DNA from: Verrucomicrobiaceae bacterium UBA7681
GTDB taxonomy: Bacteria > Verrucomicrobiota > Verrucomicrobiia > Verrucomicrobiales > Verrucomicrobiaceae
DNA length: 34,158 bases
Direction of reading: 5' to 3'
Assembly (NCBI GenBank): GCA_002482965.1
Contig: DLGZ01000027.1
Span: 132,197 to 166,354 of the forward strand
A program made the position numbers and the translations under genes. The notes below the pieces were generated by a model, which did no database searches, had not been told where the DNA came from, and saw only the letters and a program-made list of their open reading frames with translations. Below, piece after piece: positions 7,361 through 14,211 of the stretch. Position 1 is the stretch's first letter; each line of letters begins with the position of its first letter.

Positions 7361-8194
7361 CTAGCCTATCTTCACCACACCAACCGTCGTGTTGTCCTGA
7401 CGGTCGTTGTTGATGCGGCGGATGGCGAAGATGATCGCGTCGGAGATTTTGTCCGCCGTGGTGTGCTTGCCAAAGCTGAGCAGTTCTTCGAGCGCCTTGT
7501 GGGTGAGCGTGAAGATGCCATCGCTCGCGGCGATGACGATGTCGCCTTTCTTCAGGGGCCAGGGCTCTGCGGGGGTGTCAATCATCGCCAATGGCATGCC
7601 GAGCAGCGCGGCCTGGAGCGTGTGGCGGTCAGGATGATTTTCGGCTTCTTCGCGGGTGATCTCACCGCGATCTGCACGGGCGTCGATGAGCGGAGAAAGG
7701 CTGTGGTCGGCATTGAGGCGGATCAGTTCGCCATCGCGGAAGAGGAAGAGGGGGGAATCACCCACGCTGATCCATTCCATCGTCTTCGGCGTGATGAGCA
7801 CTCCCACCATGGTGGTGCCCATAGGCGGAGCCACACTCGGCATGCGGCTGGTGATGATGCCGAGGGTTTCATTCGCCGTCTCGACGGCATGCTTGAGCTT
7901 CCAGGAGTGCGGACCGTCCTGCTCATGGTAGGCGCGCACAAAGGCGTTCACCCCGATGTAGCTGGCCACGCTGCCGCCGGCATGCGCACCGAGACCATCG
8001 CCAATGACGAGGAGCAGGCGCTCAAGGCTGCGCTCCTCGGGCTCGGCGGCGTCGGCGAAGGCATAGTAGTCTTCCTGATTGTCGCGACGACCCCGATACT
8101 GCCTCGCGGCAAAATCCTGCTCCTGGATGAAGGCAGGTGGTTGGGATTCAAACAGGGGGACTCGATCGGTCAGGACGGTGGTGGTGGCGCTCAC
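7361..8194 (-). CDS. PP2C-family Ser/Thr protein phosphatase
   Basis: A 277-residue soluble PPM/PP2C phosphatase with the motifs in order: RRDNQED (36-42), IGDGLGAHAGG (64-74, metal-binding Asp66), GTTMVGVLI, ISVGDSPLFLFRDG, ASDGIFTL and RQDNTTVGVV at the end. These bind the two metal ions that activate water for removing phosphate from Ser/Thr residues. The start is GTG, overlapping the stop of the upstream aldose epimerase gene (GTGA, 8191-8194), so the two are translationally coupled. A large Ser/Thr kinase gene starts divergently on the other side of that epimerase; the phosphatase is a natural candidate to reverse it. Confidence 0.87.
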   Translation of the reverse strand: MSATTTVLTDRVPLFESQPPAFIQEQDFAARQYRGRRDNQEDYYAFADAAEPEERSLERLLLVIGDGLGAHAGGSVASYIGVNAFVRAYHEQDGPHSWKLKHAVETANETLGIITSRMPSVAPPMGTTMVGVLITPKTMEWISVGDSPLFLFRDGELIRLNADHSLSPLIDARADRGEITREEAENHPDRHTLQAALLGMPLAMIDTPAEPWPLKKGDIVIAASDGIFTLTHKALEELLSFGKHTTADKISDAIIFAIRRINNDRQDNTTVGVVKIG

Positions 8195-9294
8195 TCGGCA
8201 GAAAACTGGTAAATCGTGGTGCTTTGAAAAGATTCGCCCGGGCGCAAGGTCACGCTGGGGAAGGAAGGATGGTTCGGACTGTCGGGATAATGCTGCGTTT
8301 CAAGGCAGAAGCCATGACGCTTTGCATAAATATGGCCGCCTTTGCCCGGCACGCCATTGAGATGATTGCCGGTGTAGAGCTGCACGCCGGGCTCCGTGGT
8401 GCGCACGGTCATCACCCGGCCGCTGGCGGGGTCCTTGACCGTGGCGGCCAGCTTCATGCCGCTGCCGGACAGGACGTAGTTGTGATCGTAGCCGATGCCT
8501 TGGATGAGCGGTTTGAAATCTGCGCCGATGCGTTCGCCAAGGGTATGCGGGGTGGTGAAGTCCAGCGGCGTACCCTTGATGCTGACGATTTCGCCCGTGG
8601 GGATGAGGTCGTCATCGGTGGCGGTGATTTGATCGGTCGGAAGCGTCAGCTCATGGCTGAGAATGTCGCCGCTGCCTTCACCGGAGAGATTGAAGTAGGC
8701 GTGGTTCGTCAGGTTCAGCACGGTGGGCTTGTCCGTGGTGGCCGCATAGCCGATCTGCAGTCCGTTGTCCTCAGTCAGTGTGTAGGTCACGGTGCACTTC
8801 AGCGTGCCGGGATAGCCTTCTTCGCCAGCAGGACTGGTGTAGCTGAGTGCCACGCCATTGGGGACCTCTTTGGCTGACCAGAGTTTTTTGTCGAAGCCTT
8901 CCTTGCCGCCGTGGAGTTGGTGCTTGCCGGAATTGGCCGTCACCTTGTATTCCACGCCATCAAGTTTGAACTCGGCATTGCCGATGCGATTCGCATATCG
9001 CCCTGCGATGCAGCCGAAGAAGGGGTTTTTGCCAAGGTAACCGTCAAGTGTGTCAAAGCCGAGCACGACATCAGCGAACTTCCCGCTTTTGTCCGCCACC
9101 TTCAGCGAGACAATGTAGCCGCCCCAGTTGGTGATCCTAGCTTCCATGCCGCTGGCATTGCGCAGCGTGAAGAGCTTCACTTCCTCACCTGCCGGGGTTT
9201 TCCCCCAGACGAGTGATTCGACGCTGGCAGCGACTGACGAACCGGAGATCGACATGAGAAGCAGGAAAAAGGTGGGTAGCGCGAGGAGGCGCAT
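8191..9294 (-). CDS. galM: Exported aldose 1-epimerase (galactose mutarotase)
   Basis: A 367-residue GalM-family protein with an N-terminal Sec signal peptide (hydrophobic 3-17, cleavage likely after SSVAA). It interconverts alpha and beta anomers of free aldoses. Family motifs include ARITNWGGYIVSL, GRYANRIGNAEF, NSGKHQLHGGKEGFDKK (first catalytic His), LNLTNHAYFNLSG (second His), GYDHNYVL and ETQHYPDSPNHP (catalytic Glu). Export suggests action on sugars released in the periplasm rather than in the Leloir pathway inside the cell. It leads a two-gene operon with the PP2C phosphatase, overlapping it by four bases. Confidence 0.9.
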   Translation of the reverse strand: MRLLALPTFFLLLMSISGSSVAASVESLVWGKTPAGEEVKLFTLRNASGMEARITNWGGYIVSLKVADKSGKFADVVLGFDTLDGYLGKNPFFGCIAGRYANRIGNAEFKLDGVEYKVTANSGKHQLHGGKEGFDKKLWSAKEVPNGVALSYTSPAGEEGYPGTLKCTVTYTLTEDNGLQIGYAATTDKPTVLNLTNHAYFNLSGEGSGDILSHELTLPTDQITATDDDLIPTGEIVSIKGTPLDFTTPHTLGERIGADFKPLIQGIGYDHNYVLSGSGMKLAATVKDPASGRVMTVRTTEPGVQLYTGNHLNGVPGKGGHIYAKRHGFCLETQHYPDSPNHPSFPSVTLRPGESFQSTTIYQFSAE

Positions 9295-9443
9295 GGTTGC
9301 GGGCTGGGGAGGTTGGACGGCGAGTGTGACGGAGTCGCCTCATTTCCGCAAGAAGGGATTCCACTCCCCGGAATGAAGTTTCTGGCCTGGGCCGCATGAT
9401 CGTGTGTAACCTTCGCCGCCACATTCCCCATGCAGCCGGTATC

Positions 9444-12400
9444 ATGGACTCTTCCACACCCTCCTCCGATCCCTTCCACGGACTGAACCCTGCCGACCTG
9501 ATGGCCGCTGCCGCCATGCCGACGGACGGTGGTGCCGACACGCTTCCGCTCTCCCCGCGTGATCTGCCGTCGCTGGCGGAAATCGCCGCCGCGTTTCCCG
9601 ATCTCGAAATTCTCGATCTCATCGGCCACGGCGGCATGAGCGCGGTGTTTCGCGCGCGGCAGCCGAAGCTTGATCGCATCGTCGCGCTCAAAGTGCTGCC
9701 CAAGTCGCTCGCGGCCACGCCGGGCTTTCCGGAGCGCTTCACGCGTGAGGGGCGGGTGCTCGCACGGCTCAGCCATCCCAACATCGTGACCGTGCATGAC
9801 TTTGGCGAGAGCGGCGGCTTCTGCTTCCTCACCATGGAATACGTCGATGGTGTGAACCTGCGCCAGGCCATGCGTGCCGGCCGCTTCACGCCGGAGCAGG
9901 CGCTGAACATCATCCCCGTGATGTGCGAGGCTCTGCAATACGCCCACAGTCAGGGCGTGCTGCATCGCGACATCAAACCGGAGAACATCCTGCTCGATGC
10001 GAAGGGCCGAGTGAAGATCGCCGACTTCGGCATCGCCAAGATCCTCGATGAAAACGGCGACGCTGGGATGATGCTCACGCAAAGCGGCGCCAAGCTCGGC
10101 ACCGCACCCTACATGGCACCGGAGCAGATCGAGCAGCCCGGCAGCGTGGACCATCGTGCGGACATCTACAGCCTCGGCGTCGTCTTCTACGAGATGCTTA
10201 CCGGCGAACTGCCGCTGGGCCGCTTCGCAGCGCCTTCTGAAAAATCGGCCGTGAATGGCAACATGGACGAGGTCGTGTTTCGTGCGCTTGCCAAAGATCG
10301 CGCCATGCGCCAGCAGAGCGCAGGCGAGTTCAAAACGCAGATCGAGGGCATCGCCTCCATGCCTTTCCCAATGCCGCGCTCACCCGACTGGCAGTTCAGC
10401 AGCTTTGAGTACAAGTCGAAGCGCACGCTGCTGGGCAGGCCACTGCTACATGTCGCGCACGGCATTGATCCTGCGACGGGCAGCAAGCGCACGGCGCGTG
10501 GCTTCTTTGCCTTCGGAGACCGGGCCATCGGGGTGGTGGCCTTTGGAGGTTATGCGCGGGGCTTGTTTGCCTGTGGCGGCATGGCCGTCGGTGTCGTGGC
10601 GCTCGGTGGTATGAGCATAGGCGTATTATCCTTGGGCGGTATGGCCATTGCGTTGTTGCTGGCCTACGGAGGCTTGAGCGTGGGCTTTCTGGCCACCGGC
10701 GGCATCGGGTTGGGCTGGGCTGCGGTGGGAGGTTTTGCGGCAGGGGTGCATGCGTATGGCGGGCAGGTATATGCGCTGGTGAGCGGCATGGGCGGTCGGG
10801 TCCATGCACCTCAAGTGATCAAAAATCTGGCGCAGATGCCAGCGCTGCTGCAATGGCTGGCGTGGTTGACCCAACAAAGCTCCTTCATGGCGGCCTGGAT
10901 CTGGTTCCCGGCGTTGATGCCTTCCGTGCTCGTACCGTGGTGGGCTCGCAGACAACTCGAATTTGAAGCACAGGGTGGTGACCAACGTGCCACAGCATGG
11001 CATGAGCGCCCCTCCCGAGTGCTCTGGCTTCTGCCCGCATCGCTCCTGCTGTTTCTGGCTTTCATCTGCATGACCCGATACTGGTCTCATGCCGGCACGG
11101 CAGGCATGACCGCGCAAATGATCATCGCATCGGGAGTCGAAATCGTTGGCCTCTTGCTTGCAGCCCTCAGTCTGCCTCTCTGGCTGCGGTTGGTGCCGAT
11201 GAACTCGTTCTATGGCGTGCGCCTGCCCTCCACCTTTACTTCTGACAAACGCTGGTATGAAGTGAACGCCGTCTTTGGCAAGCACCTCTTCTGCTGGTCG
11301 CTCACCATCATCGCTGCGGGCATCGCGGGCTTTTATCAACTGCCGCGTCATCAGGACGCCTACTCGTGGGCTGCACTCACGCTGATACTTGTCGGTGTGG
11401 CGGCCTCCGTGGTGTCCACTTTGGTCTGGATGCACCGGCATCCGGTGGGCCGTGCGGCCATCAAGCCGCATCGGCTCGTGCGTAACATCGAACTCTTCTT
11501 CCCGGCGCTCGTACTGATGTTTTTCTTCCGCTCATTCATCGCCCAGGCCTACATTGTGCCGCATGGCAATGAACCAGGTGTGGCCAAAAACAGCCGCTGG
11601 ATTGCCTCACATCTCGACACGGGTTTCGCGCCGGGAGAGCTCATCGCTTATGCCAATGAGAACGGGCAGACCTGGATCGCGCGTGTGGTTGCCGTCGAAC
11701 CCAAAGGCCTGCGCCTCAAGCGCGGCAGCACCCCTGAGGAGTTCTTCATGCCGTGGGACAAGATCATCGGGAAGATGCTGTTTTCTTATCTGTCGCCGAG
11801 TGCGGTGCCGGCAGCGGCTATTCCTGCCTCCCTGCCTGCGCCGGTCATTGAAGGTACGTCCAAGGCACCCGATCAGAAACCCATCTTGCGTGGGGTGCGT
11901 TTACAAAGAAACGGCAAAGAATGGGAGTCCGCCATTTACGCAACTTCGGGACAGATGATCACATCTTCCCCTGAAGGCGAAGACGTACACCGATTGATTG
12001 AAGCATCCAGCTATTCGGGAGTGAACGGTCAAAATGCTGATGATTGCTGGCTCCAGCTCTGGTTTGAGCACCCCGACTTTGACCGGCATAGCAACCTGGC
12101 GGTGGAGATCTTAGATGTGGATGGCAAGGCGCTGCAAAACCGGTCATCGAGTAGCGGCTCCAGTTGGTCCTCCAACAAACCGAACCCACCCCTGCAAAGT
12201 CTCGTCGTCAGTCCAGGCCGGCAAGGAAGCCTGCCTGCGGCTGTTCGAGTGGTGCTGCGGTACAGCATTGGTTCCTGGTCAAACAAGACTCCAGTCTCCA
12301 TCGACTTCCATGGCTCCATGGCCCTCGGCGATGGCTGCTACCTGGCGGCATTTGGAGACAACCGTGAGCACCGGGCCTTTGTATCCTGGTCCCAGACGAA

Positions 12401-12623
12401 AGAGGACATGCTCTTCGATGCGGTGGCCCAATTGAAAGCGGGCGCGCAGTTGGGATCGCTGGGCAGAATGAGTGCTGGAACGAGCGGAAATATTATCCGA
12501 ACCGTCCATTTTGACGTGCCTTTGAGTGATTTGCAGTCCTTTGTCTTCCGCAGCCGAAAGACTCAGACCCTCGTCTTCGAGAAGGTTGTCCTTCCACCTT
12601 TGCCTGCGGAATCCGACAAATGA
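9444..12623 (+). CDS. Multi-domain membrane Ser/Thr protein kinase
   Basis: A 1059-residue protein. The kinase domain spans about 54-300: glycine loop IGHGGMSAVF (60-69), Lys83 in VALKVLP, HRDIKPEN (Asp176), DFG (194-196) and APE (225-227), so it should be active. Residues 358-443 are tandem decapeptides beginning GG (GGMAVGVVAL, GGMSIGVLSL and similar). Membrane helices follow from about 526. NSFYGVRLPSTFTS and RWYEVNAVFGK (587-613) match the SdpI family. RSFIAQAYIVP with WIARVVAV (696-751) resembles signal peptidase I, but the catalytic Ser and Lys positions are Asn709 and Ala746. A beta-rich, Ser-rich C-terminal domain (811-1059) is unrecognised. The ATG at 9444 was preferred to 9396. The stop overlaps a sigma-factor-like start (ATGA). 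Confidence 0.85.
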   Translation: MDSSTPSSDPFHGLNPADLMAAAAMPTDGGADTLPLSPRDLPSLAEIAAAFPDLEILDLIGHGGMSAVFRARQPKLDRIVALKVLPKSLAATPGFPERFTREGRVLARLSHPNIVTVHDFGESGGFCFLTMEYVDGVNLRQAMRAGRFTPEQALNIIPVMCEALQYAHSQGVLHRDIKPENILLDAKGRVKIADFGIAKILDENGDAGMMLTQSGAKLGTAPYMAPEQIEQPGSVDHRADIYSLGVVFYEMLTGELPLGRFAAPSEKSAVNGNMDEVVFRALAKDRAMRQQSAGEFKTQIEGIASMPFPMPRSPDWQFSSFEYKSKRTLLGRPLLHVAHGIDPATGSKRTARGFFAFGDRAIGVVAFGGYARGLFACGGMAVGVVALGGMSIGVLSLGGMAIALLLAYGGLSVGFLATGGIGLGWAAVGGFAAGVHAYGGQVYALVSGMGGRVHAPQVIKNLAQMPALLQWLAWLTQQSSFMAAWIWFPALMPSVLVPWWARRQLEFEAQGGDQRATAWHERPSRVLWLLPASLLLFLAFICMTRYWSHAGTAGMTAQMIIASGVEIVGLLLAALSLPLWLRLVPMNSFYGVRLPSTFTSDKRWYEVNAVFGKHLFCWSLTIIAAGIAGFYQLPRHQDAYSWAALTLILVGVAASVVSTLVWMHRHPVGRAAIKPHRLVRNIELFFPALVLMFFFRSFIAQAYIVPHGNEPGVAKNSRWIASHLDTGFAPGELIAYANENGQTWIARVVAVEPKGLRLKRGSTPEEFFMPWDKIIGKMLFSYLSPSAVPAAAIPASLPAPVIEGTSKAPDQKPILRGVRLQRNGKEWESAIYATSGQMITSSPEGEDVHRLIEASSYSGVNGQNADDCWLQLWFEHPDFDRHSNLAVEILDVDGKALQNRSSSSGSSWSSNKPNPPLQSLVVSPGRQGSLPAAVRVVLRYSIGSWSNKTPVSIDFHGSMALGDGCYLAAFGDNREHRAFVSWSQTKEDMLFDAVAQLKAGAQLGSLGRMSAGTSGNIIRTVHFDVPLSDLQSFVFRSRKTQTLVFEKVVLPPLPAESDK

Positions 12624-12667
12624 CCTCCTCCTTCCACGACACCCGCTGGACGCTCGTTTCGCGCTCA
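12620..12667 (+). pseudogene. Orphan copy of the first 16 codons of the ECF sigma factor
   Basis: The ATG at 12620 overlaps the kinase stop and opens MTSSFHDTRWTLVSRS, identical to the first 16 residues of the sigma factor at 13438. The DNA agrees at 44 of 48 bases: the first 35 are identical and all four differences are third-position, synonymous changes. After codon 16 the similarity stops. The frame then stays open across the antisense of vapBC and ends at 13439-13441, exactly overlapping the start codon of the intact sigma gene. It is best read as a remnant of a sigma gene start, possibly now serving translational coupling. Confidence 0.75.
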
Positions 12668-12727
12668 ATGTTACACCGCATTCCATCCGGCGTCGGCCAT
12701 TCGCATGGATGCGGAGGTGCACGGCGT

Positions 12728-13162
12728 TCACGGGCTCACCCTGAGTCCCGCCGCATTCGCCAGTTGGCGCTGCCGTGCGTCAAAACTCAGGAATTCGTCA
12801 GCCTCTGCCACGAGGGACGCCGCCACCTGAAGAATGTCATAAGCACGGTTTCCCAGCGTCCGGGTGTGCAGAGCCGAGAGGCTGGAGGCTCTTTGAAAGA
12901 GAAGAGGCAGAGGCAGTGCAGTCATCACCACCCGGCCCGCGCTGATGTCCGACTGAAAGCCGAAGGTAATACGGGAGGCCTCGTGAGCAGTAAGCTTGCC
13001 GCGAAACTCTCGCAGGCGGACGGCGTTTTCGAACTCCAGCGAACTCACTTCATGGATCAACAAAGGAGCCTGGTGCTGCTGCACATGACAAAGCGCGGCG
13101 GCGGTGTTCACATCCGATCCGTAGAACGAGAGCAGAAAGCTGGTGTCGGCGCAGAGAATCAT
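12728..13162 (-). CDS. vapC: VapC-type PIN-domain toxin
   Basis: A 144-residue PIN-domain ribonuclease. The acidic metal-binding residues are in place: D6 in CADTSFLLS, E43 in LEFENAVR, D109 in RAYDILQVAASL and D128 in LSFDARQRQLA. VapC toxins cleave tRNA or rRNA when released from the antitoxin. It is the second gene of an operon, nine bases after the antitoxin stop. The module points against the kinase and sigma genes that flank it. Confidence 0.85.
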   Translation of the reverse strand: MILCADTSFLLSFYGSDVNTAAALCHVQQHQAPLLIHEVSSLEFENAVRLREFRGKLTAHEASRITFGFQSDISAGRVVMTALPLPLLFQRASSLSALHTRTLGNRAYDILQVAASLVAEADEFLSFDARQRQLANAAGLRVSP

Positions 13163-13171
13163 GGACTCTCT

Positions 13172-13399
13172 TCAATGTTCGCCTTTGTAGCTTTCGTACA
13201 GCTCGGCGGTTTCCGCTGCAGTCAGGGCCTGCTCCTGGCTGCGGTCACGAAATGCCGCACTTTGAGCCCAGTCCACCTTGACTGCGCTGCTGCCATGGGT
13301 GGCGGTGCCAGATTTTACCACGACATCTTCGCCCGACTCAAGCCACGAAAAGACCATGGTGAGCCGGTGCCGCAAATCTTCGATGGTCGCGGTTTTCAT
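13172..13399 (-). CDS. vapB: VapB-like antitoxin of the Phd/YefM type
   Basis: A 75-residue protein starting MKTATIEDLRHRLTMVFSW, the prevent-host-death (Phd/YefM) DNA-binding pattern, followed by LESGEDVVV and a C-terminal toxin-binding tail with RDRSQEQALTAAETAELY, which is common in antitoxins paired with PIN toxins. It should neutralise VapC and repress its own promoter through the inverted repeat at 13400-13420. The ATG at 13399 fits the family start, while a longer frame crosses the promoter. Confidence 0.8.
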   Translation of the reverse strand: MKTATIEDLRHRLTMVFSWLESGEDVVVKSGTATHGSSAVKVDWAQSAAFRDRSQEQALTAAETAELYESYKGEH

Positions 13400-13420
13400 G
13401 GATTGAATGTCCCTCAATCC
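13400..13420. promoter_or_regulatory. Operator palindrome of the vapBC operon
   Basis: A perfect inverted repeat with 7-base arms, GGATTGA (13400-13406) and TCAATCC (13414-13420), separated by seven bases. It covers the -10 box and abuts the vapB start codon, where a Phd-type repressor would block transcription. Confidence 0.6.
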
Positions 13421-13434
13421 GCGTCGGCTGTCAA
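13406..13434 (-). promoter_or_regulatory. vapBC promoter, predicted leaderless
   Basis: On the minus strand, a consensus TTGACA (13429-13434), a 17-base spacer and GACATT (13406-13411), followed by six bases and the vapB ATG. The -35 box lies only four bases from the sigma-factor start codon at 13438. Confidence 0.55.
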
Positions 13435-13437
13435 ACC

Positions 13438-14154
13438 ATGACCTCCTCCTTCCACGACACCCGCTGGACGCTTGTCTCCCGCTCTCGCGGCGAGGACACA
13501 CAGGCTCGTGCGGCGCTCAGCGAATTGTGCGCGGCCTACTATGCGCCGGTGGTCGCGTTTCTGCGGCGTGATGGTCGATCTGAGGATGTGGCGCGTGATC
13601 TGGCGCATGACTTCTTCGCCAAGCTCCTCGCGGGTGGGACCATAGACAGTGCTGATCCGTTGCGTGGCAAATTTAGGAGCTACCTGCTCATGATCTTGAA
13701 ACGCTTTGCCGCCAATCAACGCGATCATGATCATGCGGCCAAGCGCGGCGGTGGCCAGATTCATGCGGTGATCGATGGCGAGTCCGATACGACCGGTGCG
13801 GGCCTGCAAATCGCGGATGTCAAAGCCGAAGCACCGGATGCAGCCTTTGACCGCCAATGGGCACTGACGTTGCTGGCGCGTGCGCTGGGACGTCTGGAGT
13901 CCGAGATGCGTGACGATGGCAAATCAGAGCACTTTGATGCGCTGAAGCCGTGGCTGACTGCCGAAGCCGATGCGACACCTCAAGCCGAAGTAGCGACAAA
14001 ACTCGGCATGAGCATCGAAGCCGTGAAAGTCGCGATCCACCGCCTGCGGAAACGTTTTCGCGAGGCCGTGAAAGCGGAGATCGCGCAAACGGTCAGCGAC
14101 GAGGACACAGTGCGAGAGGAACTGGACGCGCTGATGGTGGCGCTGAGAAAGTAA
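13438..14154 (+). CDS. ECF-family RNA polymerase sigma factor linked to a Ser/Thr kinase
   Basis: A 238-residue sigma-70-family protein. Region 2 covers about 20-85 (LCAAYYAPVVAFLRRDG, EDVARDLAHDFFAKLL, FRSYLLMILKRFAANQ). Region 4 is near 180-215, with helix-turn-helix AEVATKLGMSIEAVKVAIHRLRKRF. A long linker between them and an extended C-terminus are typical of Planctomycetes/Verrucomicrobia sigma factors encoded beside Ser/Thr kinases, where phosphorylation may replace an anti-sigma factor. No anti-sigma gene is adjacent. The first 16 codons are duplicated 818 bases upstream at the kinase stop, so the gene was probably once directly coupled to the kinase before vapBC intervened. Confidence 0.82.
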   Translation: MTSSFHDTRWTLVSRSRGEDTQARAALSELCAAYYAPVVAFLRRDGRSEDVARDLAHDFFAKLLAGGTIDSADPLRGKFRSYLLMILKRFAANQRDHDHAAKRGGGQIHAVIDGESDTTGAGLQIADVKAEAPDAAFDRQWALTLLARALGRLESEMRDDGKSEHFDALKPWLTAEADATPQAEVATKLGMSIEAVKVAIHRLRKRFREAVKAEIAQTVSDEDTVREELDALMVALRK

Positions 14155-14156
14155 AA

Positions 14157-14183
14157 ATCCCCTGTCCTTGCGGAACAGGGGAT
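14157..14183 (-). terminator. Intrinsic terminator of aspS
   Basis: Arms 14157-14165 and 14175-14183 (ATCCCCTGT with its complement) form nine base pairs; on the minus strand the stem runs straight into a short T run. It lies about 30 bases past the aspS stop and just after the convergent sigma gene stop. Confidence 0.75.
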
Positions 14184-14211
14184 CTCTTGGTTGCACAGCA
14201 ACAAAGCAACT
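14157..14211 (-). repeat. Two-hairpin intergenic element, copy A
   Basis: Read on the minus strand, the element starts AAAGTTGC, forms a GTTGC-TGT-GCAAC hairpin (14190-14202), then the ATCCCCTGT hairpin that also acts as the aspS terminator, with GTTCCGCA at its tip. The same order and similar sequence recur at 18606-18662 on the plus strand (copy B). Confidence 0.6.

Noticed and set aside
12668..13437. vapBC as an insertion sequence or transposon cargo
   Set aside because: No transposase and no terminal inverted repeats; the flanking repeat is a coding duplication with silent changes, not a target-site duplication.
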